NCBI GenBank assembly: GCA_002393725.1
Contig: DGTJ01000068.1
Coordinates: 1 to 28,217 of the forward strand
DNA: 28,217 nucleotides
Direction: 5' to 3'
Origin: Prevotella sp. UBA4339
GTDB taxonomy: Bacteria > Bacteroidota > Bacteroidia > Bacteroidales > Bacteroidaceae
Shown here: positions 1 to 8,700 of the stretch, piece by piece
Layout: each line of letters begins with the position of its first letter
Position numbering within the stretch: the stretch's first letter is position 1
Translations under genes and position numbers: made by a program
The notes under the pieces: generated by a model
The model's database searches: none
Seen by the model: only the letters and a program-made list of their open reading frames with translations
Told to the model about the DNA's origin: nothing

Positions 1-326
1 GTCTTGTGGGTACACTCCACATAGATTTCGTGGTCGTCGGGTTTCACGGTCATGCGGACGGGATAGAAACCTATCATCTGCTGGATGGCATCGGGCAGAC
101 GCTTGTTCTTGATGGTGGCTGTGATGCGGAAGTCCTCCAGTTCGTTGTAGAGGAAGTTGACGACGTATTCCGTCTGCTCGTTGTTCAACTGGAGCAGGGC
201 CTCGCTGAGCGACACATTATCGTATTTACCATTTACATATTTACGATTTACTATTTGCTGTGCCTGACTTTCTAAAATAGCAAGCCAACAAACCATGAGC
301 GTTAAAGTATATAGCGTACGTCTCAT
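1..326 (-). CDS. STN-domain outer-membrane/TonB-associated protein, N-terminal part
   Basis: The gene is cut by the left window edge; 108 residues are visible. It starts with a signal peptide (basic MRRT, hydrophobic run, cleavage near SQAQ). Residues of about 35-108 resemble a secretin/TonB short N-terminal (STN) fold: a 'vsLsEALLQLN' helix, then 'DFRITATIKNKRLPDAIQQMI' and a final beta strand. The start ATG overlaps the stop of the anti-sigma-like gene as ATGA, so it is the third gene of a sigma/anti-sigma operon and probably translationally coupled. In such operons the third gene is usually an outer-membrane receptor or a protein with carboxypeptidase-like regulatory repeats; which one cannot be told here. 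Just behind the signal peptide the DNA is a 7-bp repeat array encoding Asn/Lys/Tyr-rich sequence. Confidence 0.7.
   Translation of the reverse strand, partial: MRRTLYTLTLMVCWLAILESQAQQIVNRKYVNGKYDNVSLSEALLQLNNEQTEYVVNFLYNELEDFRITATIKNKRLPDAIQQMIGFYPVRMTVKPDDHEIYVECTHK
224..259. repeat. 7-bp tandem repeat inside the STN gene
   Basis: Five consecutive units read ATTTACC, ATTTACAT, ATTTACG, ATTTACT and ATTTGCT on the plus strand; one has an extra base. On the coding (minus) strand they give an Asn/Lys/Tyr/Val-rich segment (QIVNRKYVNGKYDN) between the signal peptide and the STN domain. The 7-bp period is out of step with codons, so unit gain or loss would shift the frame unless three units change together. 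Confidence 0.75.
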
Positions 327-1201
327 TTTACTACCAATGTTTTGTCTTCCATGCCGATGTTCACGGCCTCGAAGGTGTTCAACTTTTCTACTACACGCGA
401 GAGGCTGTCTTCACGCTTCCATACAAAGTGGAAACGAAGCTGACGGGCCGATTCATTCTCAAGCTCCACGCTGACACTGTGGGCGGCAGCAATGACTGTG
501 AGTATGGAGTCGAGCGGCACATTGTTGAAAACGTAAGGCTCGGTAGAGATTGTGTCAGTCTTTACTGTATCTGCAGGTAGGGAGGTGACTGGCTTCGTGT
601 CTATCACTTGCTCCGTCGAGGGCAGTTGTGGTTTGGGGGTGCTGATGTTTCGCACAACTTGGATGGCGGCAAAGGCAATGCCTGAAGCCAAAAGCACGCC
701 GATGAAGGATGCGGCAATCTTGTGGGTCGCAAGGCGTAAGACGAAACGGGGCTTATGTATTCCCGACGTACCGTCTTCCATTCCCGACGTACCGTCTCCC
801 ATTCCCGACGTACCGTCTCCTACCCGTAGCCTTTCCCGTAGCCTTTCTCTTTCGTCGAGGGCATCCAGCTCTTCTGCATGACAGGCTGCAAACTTCTCCC
901 ATTCGGCATCCACGTCTGGGGTGTCGCTCTTAAGCTCGTCGTACTTGAAGGCACGCTTGGCAAATCCAAGTTGCTGCACGAGCTGGCGCATCTCGTCGTC
1001 GGCGAGTATCTGCTGCCGCTCGGCTTTGCCGCTTGGCTCGTCCAAGAACTGCTCGTCGGTCAGTTGCTCGGGGTGGTCTTGCAATTCCAGAAGCCACTCT
1101 ATACGCTGTTGCATTTCATGCGACTTTTTCCTTGCCTCGGCATAGTCCATACGAGCATGGCCTCTGCTCTCGTCTTCATGAAAACGTTCTTCGGTCATCA
1201 T
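323..1201 (-). CDS. Anti-sigma factor-like single-pass membrane protein with DUF4974-like C-terminus
   Basis: A 292-residue protein. Residues 1-150 are charged, helical and presumably cytoplasmic. A single membrane segment lies at about 160-185 (IAASFIGVLLASGIAFAAI), followed by a Pro/Thr-rich linker. Residues of about 220-292 look like the DUF4974 domain found at the C-terminus of Bacteroidetes FecR-like anti-sigma factors ('YVFNNVPLDSILTVIA...', ending in a beta strand). The layout fits a protein that holds the upstream-encoded ECF sigma factor at the inner membrane and senses a periplasmic partner. I do not see a canonical FecR N-terminal sequence, so the sigma-binding part is inferred from position. 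It overlaps both neighbours by ATGA. Residues of about 128-148 are three tandem copies of a DGTSG(M/I)-type heptapeptide, and a shorter RERLRERLR repeat lies just before them. Confidence 0.75.
   Translation of the reverse strand: MMTEERFHEDESRGHARMDYAEARKKSHEMQQRIEWLLELQDHPEQLTDEQFLDEPSGKAERQQILADDEMRQLVQQLGFAKRAFKYDELKSDTPDVDAEWEKFAACHAEELDALDERERLRERLRVGDGTSGMGDGTSGMEDGTSGIHKPRFVLRLATHKIAASFIGVLLASGIAFAAIQVVRNISTPKPQLPSTEQVIDTKPVTSLPADTVKTDTISTEPYVFNNVPLDSILTVIAAAHSVSVELENESARQLRFHFVWKREDSLSRVVEKLNTFEAVNIGMEDKTLVVK
759..821. repeat. 21-bp tandem repeat, three copies, in the anti-sigma-like gene
   Basis: Three head-to-tail 21-bp units differ at only one or two bases. Each contains ATTCCCGACGTACCGTCT, whose GACG/CGTC ends form a small near-palindrome. 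On the minus strand each encodes seven residues (G/E-D-G-T-S-G-M/I), so unit number can change without a frameshift. A 12-bp direct duplication (CCCGTAGCCTTT) lies immediately beside it at about 823-846. Confidence 0.9.
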
Positions 1202-1773
1202 ATTGCTTTTGAGTTTGAATTAAAATACTTTCTGATTTTCTCCACAGACTGCTTCAGGTGAGTGTGGACGGTCTGGCGGCTGACGTCCAGCGCTTCTGCC
1301 ACCTCCTGGCAGGTCATCTCTCGTAGGTAACGCAGTCGGAAGACATTCTGCTCCATCGGTGACAGGTTCTCCCTCACGTAGCGCATCAGCTCTTCCATCT
1401 GCAGTTGCTCTTCCATTGTATTGCCGCTGACAAGTGCATCAGTGTCCTCGGTAAGCAGGCGTGCAAAGCGTTCATGCACCTGCTTGTGCTGCAACACATT
1501 CAGACAGCGATGGCGCACACTCGCCAAGAGGAACGCTTTTGCATTGTCTGTTCGCATCATCGTCTTGCCATTGATCAAACTGGCGAACACATCGCTCACC
1601 ACGTCCTTGCTCTCCGCCTCATCGAAGAGCAACGTGAGTGCCAGATGATACATCTGCGTGTAGTGTGTCTTGAACAGACTTTCGATTTGACTCCGTCCAA
1701 TTCCTCCTCGCTCGGCAGAGTTGATGCGAGCATCACTCTGCGCTCGCTCGTTAGTCATTTCTTTTCGTGTCAT
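1198..1773 (-). CDS. ECF-type RNA polymerase sigma-70 factor
   Basis: A 191-residue protein with ECF sigma architecture. Region 2 (about residues 30-98) carries 'LFKTHYTQMYHLALTLLFDEAESKDVVSDVFASL'-type sequence, and region 4 (about 130-185) carries 'LSPMEQNVFRLRYLREMTCQEVAEALDVSRQTVHTHLKQSVEKIRKYF', a clear helix-turn-helix. It matches the Bacteroides-expansion type of ECF factors that pair with FecR/DUF4974 anti-sigmas. Its stop overlaps the anti-sigma-like start as ATGA. Start ATG at 1773 is used; a second in-frame ATG five codons downstream (Met6) is possible. It probably directs transcription of its own operon or a surface-uptake locus, but no target promoter can be assigned from this window. 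Confidence 0.9.
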   Translation of the reverse strand: MTRKEMTNERAQSDARINSAERGGIGRSQIESLFKTHYTQMYHLALTLLFDEAESKDVVSDVFASLINGKTMMRTDNAKAFLLASVRHRCLNVLQHKQVHERFARLLTEDTDALVSGNTMEEQLQMEELMRYVRENLSPMEQNVFRLRYLREMTCQEVAEALDVSRQTVHTHLKQSVEKIRKYFNSNSKAI

Positions 1774-2098
1774 ACACTTATAATACAGTTCAGACGAAGA
1801 AAATGTAAAGTTGAAAAGCGTTTTTTTTCAATTCAAACTCAATTTTTTTATTTTTGGGGTGTAATTTTAACCAAATCGGGTTCCGAGAATGCCCGTAGGA
1901 TGAAAGCTTTAGGCGTTGACACGAATGTAATAAGAGAGGTAACAGGACTCACTGCCGAAGAAATCGGTGCTTTATAGCGAATGTCGCAATGGGGGCTGGC
2001 GTAAAATCCATGAAACCTGATTTATTTAAAGATGTGAAAAATTGAAAATGTGATTGGAATAATTGGGAATTAGTAATTAGAAAATCAGGAATTATGAT
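1774..2098. other. Spacer between divergent sigma-factor and helicase genes
   Basis: Mostly AT-rich non-coding sequence. It holds a perfect 7-bp inverted repeat (TTGAAAA/TTTTCAA, arms 1811-1817 and 1825-1831) about 40 bp upstream of the sigma gene, a relic of a transposase-like gene (1876-1977), and at its right end the helicase promoter. No clear TAnnTTTG box was found for the sigma operon, which would fit promotion by an alternative sigma factor. Confidence 0.5.
1876..1977 (+). pseudogene. C-terminal relic of an Rpn/PD-(D/E)XK transposase-like gene
   Basis: About 33 codons ending in TAG read 'SGSENARRMKALGVDTNVIREVTGLTAEEIGAL'. The pattern 'A.kMk..G.....I...TGLt.eEI..L' is the typical C-terminal tail of the Rpn recombination-promoting nuclease/putative transposase family common in Bacteroidales. 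No nuclease domain precedes it: the sequence upstream in this frame is not family-like and includes the sigma-gene promoter region. I therefore read it as a decayed remnant. The short length keeps this moderate. Confidence 0.55.
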
Positions 2099-2106
2099 TA
2101 CCTTTG
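2099..2106 (+). promoter_or_regulatory. Bacteroidetes-type -7 box (TACCTTTG) of the helicase gene
   Basis: TACCTTTGCA matches the Bacteroidetes -7 consensus TAnnTTTG. It lies about 30 bp ahead of the ATG at 2137 and shows that an in-frame TTG at 2104 cannot be the start, because it lies within the promoter element. No good -33 TTTG is visible at about 20 bp spacing. Confidence 0.65.
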
Positions 2107-2136
2107 CAGCCGGATTCGATTATTCTCATCAAACCT

Positions 2137-4065
2137 ATGGCTAATAAGCAGAATTCGCCGATACTGGCACTACAGCAGCAGCGCCTCCTGCTCCAGATGG
2201 AGTATGAGGCCGAGAAGGAAGCCTACCGCAAACAGACCGAGGAGACGGGACTGCAGCGGAAGGTGAAGCGCGGTGATGCCTGGTGGCCGGTAAAGTTGGG
2301 CAGGAGCTACTACAACTCGCTCAACCAGCTGGTGGTGGAGGTGCTGAGACAGGGCGATGACGACGAGATAGAGCACAACTTCGAGTTCGGCAGACCAGTG
2401 GCTTTCTTCCACATAGGTGACAAGGACAAGATAAGATACTTCAACTTCACGGCTACCGTCAGCTATGTCGACGGCGACAGGATGGTGGTGGCTGTGCCCG
2501 ACAACGGACAGCTCATCGACGTGCAGGGCATGGAGAATGTAGGCATACAGCTCTTCTTCGACGAGACAAGCTATAAGATGATGTTCGAAGCCCTCGACAG
2601 GGTGATGCGTGCCAAGGGCAGGCTGGGGTATCTGCGCGACCTCTTCTATTCGCCATCACGGGCCGACGGAGGGGGCATGAGGGCTGAGACGTTCAGCTTC
2701 GCACCATTGCACTTCCCCTATCTCAACAAGACTCAGGAGGATGCTGTCAACAAGGTGCTGCGGGCCAAGGATGTGGCAATAGTACACGGACCGCCAGGAA
2801 CGGGAAAGACCACGACACTCGTGGAGGCTATCTACGAGACGCTCCGCCGCGAGAACCAGGTGATGGTATGCGCACAGAGCAATATGGCGGTGGACTGGAT
2901 CTCAGAGAAGCTCGTCGACAGGGGCATCAACGTGCTCCGCATCGGCAATCCCACGCGGGTGAACGACAAGATGCTCTCCTTCACTTATGAGCGACGCTTC
3001 GAGAGTCATCCCGACTATGAGCTGCTATGGGCTATACGCAAGGCCATACGCGACCTCAGGGCACACCGTAAGCGCGGTGATGAGAAATATCATCAGAAGA
3101 TGGAACGGCTCAAGGAGCGTGCCACCGAACTCGAACTGCGCATCAATGCACAGCTCTTCGGTGAGGCTCGCGTCATCGCATGCACGCTTGTGGGCTCGGC
3201 AAACAGGCTGCTCGACGGACAGAAGTTCGGCACTCTGTTTATCGATGAGGCGGCACAGGCGCTCGAGGCAGCCTGCTGGATCCCCATACGAAGGGTGTCG
3301 AGGGTGATCCTGGCGGGCGACCATTGTCAGTTGCCTCCGACGATAAAGAGCTTTGCCGCCATGAAGGCCGGACTGGGCAAGACGCTGATGGAGCGCATCG
3401 TGGAGAACAAGCCTGAGACGGTGACACTGCTGAAGATGCAGTACCGCATGAACGAGGAGATAATGCGATTCTCCAGCGACTGGTTCTACGGCAATCAGGT
3501 GGAGAGCGCACCGGAGGTGAGATATCGCAGCATACTCGACCTCGACATACCGATGACGTGGATTGACACATCGCAGTTTGACGTTCCCGACGATGGCGGC
3601 GAGCAGGGCAAGCCGCTCTTCAGGGAGGACTTCGTGGGTGAGAGCTTCGGACGTATCAACAAGGCCGAGGCGGAGCTGACGCTGCTGGCACTGGAGACTT
3701 ACTTCAAGAAGATAGGCAAGGAGCGCATACTCGACGAGCGCCTCGATGTGGGCGTCATCTCGCCATACAGGGCACAGGTGCAGTATCTGCGTCGGCTGGT
3801 GAAGAAACGTGACTTCTTCAAACCCTATCGGAGTCTGATAAGCGTGAACACCGTCGACGGTTTCCAGGGGCAGGAGCGCGACATCATACTCATCTCGCTC
3901 GTACGTGCTAACGATGAGGGACAGATAGGATTCCTTCGCGACCTCCGACGGATGAATGTCGCCATCACCCGAGCCAGGATGAAACTCATAATATTAGGTG
4001 ACGCATCAACGATGACGCGCCACCCGTTCTACAAGAAGCTCTTCGACTATATCGAAGCTCTCTAA
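2137..4065 (+). CDS. UPF1-like superfamily 1 DNA/RNA helicase (AAA domain)
   Basis: A 642-residue protein with all main SF1B helicase motifs: Walker A GPPGTGKTTT at about 218, Walker B/motif II DEAAQALE at about 370, motif III GDHCQLPPT, motif IV QYRMNEEI at about 435, motif V TVDGFQGQERDIILISLVRA at about 572, and motif VI RRMNVAITRAR at about 604. The N-terminal 200 residues are the family's beta-barrel/linker region. It resembles the IGHMBP2/UPF1-like helicases widespread in Bacteroidetes, presumed to unwind nucleic acid 5'-3'; the cellular role is unknown. The ATG at 2137 is chosen because it follows a good promoter. The gene stands alone, between divergent sigma-operon genes and convergent ispF, whose stop it overlaps by 4 bp. 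Confidence 0.92.
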   Translation: MANKQNSPILALQQQRLLLQMEYEAEKEAYRKQTEETGLQRKVKRGDAWWPVKLGRSYYNSLNQLVVEVLRQGDDDEIEHNFEFGRPVAFFHIGDKDKIRYFNFTATVSYVDGDRMVVAVPDNGQLIDVQGMENVGIQLFFDETSYKMMFEALDRVMRAKGRLGYLRDLFYSPSRADGGGMRAETFSFAPLHFPYLNKTQEDAVNKVLRAKDVAIVHGPPGTGKTTTLVEAIYETLRRENQVMVCAQSNMAVDWISEKLVDRGINVLRIGNPTRVNDKMLSFTYERRFESHPDYELLWAIRKAIRDLRAHRKRGDEKYHQKMERLKERATELELRINAQLFGEARVIACTLVGSANRLLDGQKFGTLFIDEAAQALEAACWIPIRRVSRVILAGDHCQLPPTIKSFAAMKAGLGKTLMERIVENKPETVTLLKMQYRMNEEIMRFSSDWFYGNQVESAPEVRYRSILDLDIPMTWIDTSQFDVPDDGGEQGKPLFREDFVGESFGRINKAEAELTLLALETYFKKIGKERILDERLDVGVISPYRAQVQYLRRLVKKRDFFKPYRSLISVNTVDGFQGQERDIILISLVRANDEGQIGFLRDLRRMNVAITRARMKLIILGDASTMTRHPFYKKLFDYIEAL

Positions 4066-4547
4066 TCCTTCTCTATCAGCACTACGGCATACGCTGAGAT
4101 GCCCTCCTCACGCCCCGTGAAACCGAGACGCTCGGTGGTGGTGGCCTTGATGGAGATGTCGTCGGCATCGCAGCCGATAACCTTCGCCATGCACTCCTTC
4201 ATTTCTGGTATGTGAGGATTCATCTTAGGACGCTCGGCACAGATCGTAGCATCGATATTCACCAGGCGATAGCCCTTCGTGGCTATCAGCGCGATGGTCT
4301 TCTTCAGTATCACCTTGCTGTCCATACCTTCGGTCTCTGACGCGGTGTCGGGGAAGTGATAGCCTATGTCGCGCATGTTGGCTGCACCAAGGAGGGCATC
4401 GCATACGGCATGCAGCAGCACGTCGGCATCGCTATGTCCCAAAAGGCCCTTGGAGTGTTCAAGCTTAATACCGCCCATCCACAGCTCGCGACCTTCTACC
4501 AGCTGATGGACGTCAAATCCCATTCCTACTCTTATCTTACTTGCCAT
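4062..4547 (-). CDS. ispF: 2-C-methyl-D-erythritol 2,4-cyclodiphosphate synthase
   Basis: A 161-residue protein, the normal length for IspF. It converts CDP-methylerythritol 2-phosphate to the cyclic 2,4-diphosphate in the cytosolic MEP isoprenoid pathway. The metal ligands D12 and H14 (GMGFDVH) and H46 (SDADVLLHA), the substrate-site HSD at 38-40, and the C-terminal 'KATTTERLGFTGREEGI' loop are all present. It lies 20 bp downstream of porV on the same strand and is probably read from the same transcript. The porU-porV-ispF order is, from memory, also found in Porphyromonas gingivalis. Its stop codon interlocks with that of the convergent helicase gene (CTAA, 4-bp overlap), so transcription may be mutually interfering; no terminator separates them. 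Confidence 0.97.
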   Translation of the reverse strand: MASKIRVGMGFDVHQLVEGRELWMGGIKLEHSKGLLGHSDADVLLHAVCDALLGAANMRDIGYHFPDTASETEGMDSKVILKKTIALIATKGYRLVNIDATICAERPKMNPHIPEMKECMAKVIGCDADDISIKATTTERLGFTGREEGISAYAVVLIEKD

Positions 4548-4567
4548 AACTAATTGGTTTTTTCTGA

Positions 4568-5731
4568 TTATCTCTTAAACAAGTCTTTTATGCCGTCCAT
4601 GTCGAAGGCCAGCGTGAACCGCAGGGTCTGGTCGAGTGGGTTGCTGCGAGCGGTGGAGATGACATAGCCCACATCCAGTGAGAACACGCTCATGCGGAAA
4701 CCTCCACCGATGGTGAAGTACTTCAGGTTGCCCTTCGACTCTGCCTGATGATGGTATCCGGCACGCAGCGAGAACTGGTCGTGATACACATACTCCGCTC
4801 CCACGCTCCACTGTATCTCCTCAAGCTCTTCCTTGAAACCGCCGGGAGCATCGCCGAAACTCTTGAACACTCCGCTGATGGCGCTCATGTCACTATACTC
4901 GCGACGCACGCGGTCCTGATAGTCGGAGTTGGATTCTCCATCCTCCTGTACGGGCACTGTAGGTACCAGCAGCTTGTTGGCATCGGCAGTGATTGAGAAA
5001 CGGTTGTACTCGTCTACCGGTATCATGAGTGATGCGCCAAGACGCATGTTTGCCGGCAAGAACTGGCTTTCCTCGTCACCGTAGAAGGAGATCTTCGAAC
5101 CGATGTTTGAGAAGTTCAGTCCCAGTCCTAACTGGCACTCACGGCTGCCGAGCATCAGGTATTTGTTGTAGTACATCGCCAGGTCGGCAGCAAAGGCGGA
5201 GGCCGGCTTGGAGTCCTCGCTGTAGTCGTAGCGCAGGTCGCTGTATATCCATCTCAGGGCGGCTGCCACGGAGAAACTCTCCGACAGCATCAGCGAGTAG
5301 GCCACGTCGAGCGACATCTCGTATGGCTTGACGGTCATGTCCGACGTCCCGTAGTCGGTGTACACCTCTCCCAGAGAGAAATAGCGGAGCGAACCGGAGA
5401 TGGCTGAGTAGTCGCCGATACGATAGTAGCCCGCAAGGTAGGCCAGGTCGATATCGTTCACTAACTGTCGCAGCCAAGGGGTATAGTTGAGCGCGATGCC
5501 AGCCCTGGAGATGCAGAAGGGATACTTCGCCGGATTCCAGTACTGGGAGTTGACATCAGGGTCGGTAGCTGCTCCTACGTCGCCCATACCGGCCGAACGG
5601 GCATCGGGGGCGATGGTCTGGGATATCACAGCGTGATTGACCGGATTGAACATCATCTGCTTGTCATCGTCCTCGGCATGGGCTGAGACTAATGATAAGC
5701 ATAAAATCAATGATAATAGGTACCTTTGCAT
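4568..5731 (-). CDS. porV: Type IX secretion system outer-membrane protein PorV (LptO)
   Basis: A 387-residue protein with a signal peptide (MQRYLLSLILCLSLVSAHAE) followed by a FadL/PorV-like beta-barrel. The N-terminal 'FNPVNHAVISQTIAPDARSAGMGDVGAATDPDVNSQYWNPAKY' is the family hallmark. PorV shuttles T9SS cargo from the translocon to the PorU sortase, where the C-terminal signal is removed and the cargo is attached to anionic LPS. It begins 11 bp after porU ends, so the two subunits of the attachment complex are co-transcribed. Many alternating polar/aromatic strands run to the C-terminus (ending LAFDMDGIKDLFKR). No defects seen. Confidence 0.95.
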   Translation of the reverse strand: MQRYLLSLILCLSLVSAHAEDDDKQMMFNPVNHAVISQTIAPDARSAGMGDVGAATDPDVNSQYWNPAKYPFCISRAGIALNYTPWLRQLVNDIDLAYLAGYYRIGDYSAISGSLRYFSLGEVYTDYGTSDMTVKPYEMSLDVAYSLMLSESFSVAAALRWIYSDLRYDYSEDSKPASAFAADLAMYYNKYLMLGSRECQLGLGLNFSNIGSKISFYGDEESQFLPANMRLGASLMIPVDEYNRFSITADANKLLVPTVPVQEDGESNSDYQDRVRREYSDMSAISGVFKSFGDAPGGFKEELEEIQWSVGAEYVYHDQFSLRAGYHHQAESKGNLKYFTIGGGFRMSVFSLDVGYVISTARSNPLDQTLRFTLAFDMDGIKDLFKR

Positions 5732-5742
5732 ATTCTGACTTG

Positions 5743-8700
5743 TTATTTCTTCGTTATTATTTGTTTTATAGCCTTGGTAGCCTGACTGCCACCGTTGCTG
5801 CTGAGTGAAACCTTGAAGATGTAGACTCCCGTCTGCAGCACTCGTCCGCCATCTATTGACTGGTCCCAGTCGATGGTGTATGTGTCATCCGACGATACTC
5901 CCGACTCTCGGTATCGCCATAGCTGGCGGCCGGCTGTGTCGTAGATGTCGAGTTGTATGTCGAGACTGCTGCCTGCACGGTCGTGGGTGATGATGAATGT
6001 GATGTTGTTTGTGTCGGGGTCGCGCTTGCATCTTATGTCGAGGTGGTCTGGCTCTGCATCCTTCCTTACCTCGAAGTCGAGCTCGGCTGTAGATGAGTTG
6101 TTAAGCACATCCCATGCGCGGAACAGGAGCTTGTGATGCCCGTCGCTGAGTTCGGGTATGGTGAAGCCCACCTTTCCGCTGCGGTAGTCACCGAAGTCAT
6201 AGCTGAAATAGTTGTTCAGGTTGTATGTCTTCGACATCTCCCCGTCGATGATGAGTTCCAGGTCGTGGCCTATACTGCTGCCTGAGGCATTGATGCCATC
6301 GTCATCGTATAGCTCGGCGATGAAGTATGGCGATGCGTTTACCACATTTCCGTTCTTGAATGTGCTTGAGTTGAGATAGCAGTAGATGCTCGGTCCGATG
6401 AGGTCGTTGTCTGTGATGCTGCTGCCGTTAAGCACGAATCCGTCGGTCTCGCCGTGAGCCTCGCGGGTCTTGTCGCTGCTGACGGCATAGAGTGTCATCA
6501 GCCCTGTCCCCTCGGTATAGCTGATGTCCTTTGGCACGGCGAATGTGATGGTGAAGGTGCCGTTGCGGATGCTGTCGGCTCCGTTATAGATCACCTTTGT
6601 GCGGTCCTTGAATACGAAGGCTGTACTGGCATCGTTCTCGTCGTTCAGACGGCACACGATGGTCTCCTCGGCATCCTTCACTGAGGCGGCGACGATACCG
6701 CTGAAGTCGCTGTCGACGTCATTGTCCCGCACGACGTGCCCCTTGATGGTGGCGATAGAGCCGGCAGAGAGTGTGCATGCCGACTCTCCCGTCATGGGAG
6801 TTCCGTTAATCTCATCGATGACTATCTCCTGAGTGGGGGCTGCAAGGGTGAGGGCAGGGTCGCCGAGGAGTGTGTACTGGAGCTTGTTTTGTGTGTGGTC
6901 TTTTCCGGAATCGGTATCCACGAGACGGCACTTGGTGATACGCGCTGCCTCGCCGATGGTGTTGCGCTTGCCGTTAGTATAGCCGAGCACGTACTCGGTG
7001 AAGCCGAGGTTTATCAGCTCGTTATAGTTGGAATATACCGTTCGTGTCGTTCCGAAGAATGCTATGGCTCCGCCTTTCTTGTTCAGCATGGCTGCCTCTC
7101 CGATGTTCTCATCCTGTCCGTCGAAGGGCATGATGTCGCAGGAGGCGGTGACCCATAGGGGAAGGTTGGTGGATACCGTGTTCTGGAAGTCTGCCAGACG
7201 CAGTACGAACTCGTGCGAGATGCCGTAGTTGATGCCGTGGCCGCTGTAGTTCATGATAAGTGCTCCCTCGGTCATCTGGTTCTTTATGAGTGTGGTGGCA
7301 TCGGGATAGCTGTTTCCTGTCGATGAACTCTGCCGGGCATAGGCATCCCAGTACACCTTGTTTATGTTATAGCCCGGATAGTTGTTCTCTACCATCGTTG
7401 CCACCTTGTCGGCTGTTATCATGTGGGAGTTGTTGTTACCGTCGTCGCCCATGAACATCAGTGTGTTCTGCCAACTGCCGGCATATTCGTTGTTGGCATA
7501 GCTGACGGTCTTGTCAGTGAGAATCCTTGCCTCCTCAAGGGTGCGGCACGGCAGGCGTCCCACGGCTACGTCGGGCTTGCCTAGGTAGGTAATGTCGTCG
7601 CCGTTCTTCTGCTGTATCTGTTCGCCGTCGTCGAGCAGGCAGAAGTAGTCGTCGCTGACATAGCATTTGACGGAGCTGAACGAGTTGTCACTCTCGTAGC
7701 AGAGCAGGAAATCGTCAGGTGAGTAACCGCTCCAGTCGGAGATAAGCATCCGGTTGTCCCATGCCCCGTCGCCGAAGAGCAGCAGGTGTCGCGGGTAGTT
7801 GCCGTCTGTCCCCGCACGGTCGTAGAGCATCTTAAGATATCTTCGGTAGGCATTGGCGTCGGGCGTGCCGCTGGAGAACTCATTATACAGTTCGTCGGCA
7901 GAGATGATGCGCACGCTCATGTCGTCATTTGTCTCGTGTAGCGCCTTTATCCTCTCGGCTTGTGAGAGCCATTTCCTGCTCGTGGGAATGATGATTATCA
8001 TGTCGACAGCTTCATCGCCGTGGTGGTCTTGGTTGGTAATGCCATACACATAGTCCGGCACGGGGAAACTGGCAGCGGCGAGGTCGGGGAAGGCTTTCGG
8101 CGCCTCTGATGTCAGGGAGATGTGGTCTAACCTTACCTTACCTCCTGATGTCTGGGTGATATTGATAGTGTTCGAGCCGTCGAGAAGATTGCTGAGACTG
8201 AATGTCCAAGTGTGGTCGGCTGCCTTGGCATAGTCGTCGGTAAAGTCGATGATGTCACCTCTGGCTCTTGAACTGCTTATCTCTTCAGGGCTGACAACCA
8301 TCTTGCCTATCTCCTGGCCGTTCACCTCAACTGTTGCAGCAAAGTGGTCATTATAGCTCATGGCAATGGCAATGGTGCCAGTAGTGCTGCTTCCTGACAG
8401 TGTATAGCTTTGTGCCGTACCTATGGTATATAGTTTCTTGTCGAAAAGCTTGCTGCCACCATGAAACCAGGCATAGTCATCTACTTCGTACAGTGAGTGA
8501 TAGTCGTCGGCCATGGGATAGTATGTGCTCTTGAATTCTTCCTGGCTGAGGGTCTTTGGCTCATTGTCGTTTTCTGTGAGGAAATAGTAGCCGTAGGAAG
8601 AGTAGTTGTTGCGTATGCGGTCGACGGCTGTGGCTGACTCCCATGACACTGGTCCGATGGCATAGAAAAGCCTTTTGTCACCTACGATGCATATTGGTAC

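Noticed and set aside
2104..2136. TTG-initiated extension of the helicase by 11 residues
   Set aside because: The TTG is part of the -7 promoter box, so it would not be in the transcript; the ATG at 2137 is preferred.
5721..5728. TACCTTTG on the plus strand, a perfect -7 box match
   Set aside because: It lies inside the start of porV on the opposite strand and no plus-strand gene follows; it is a chance reading of the codons for Arg-Tyr-Leu.
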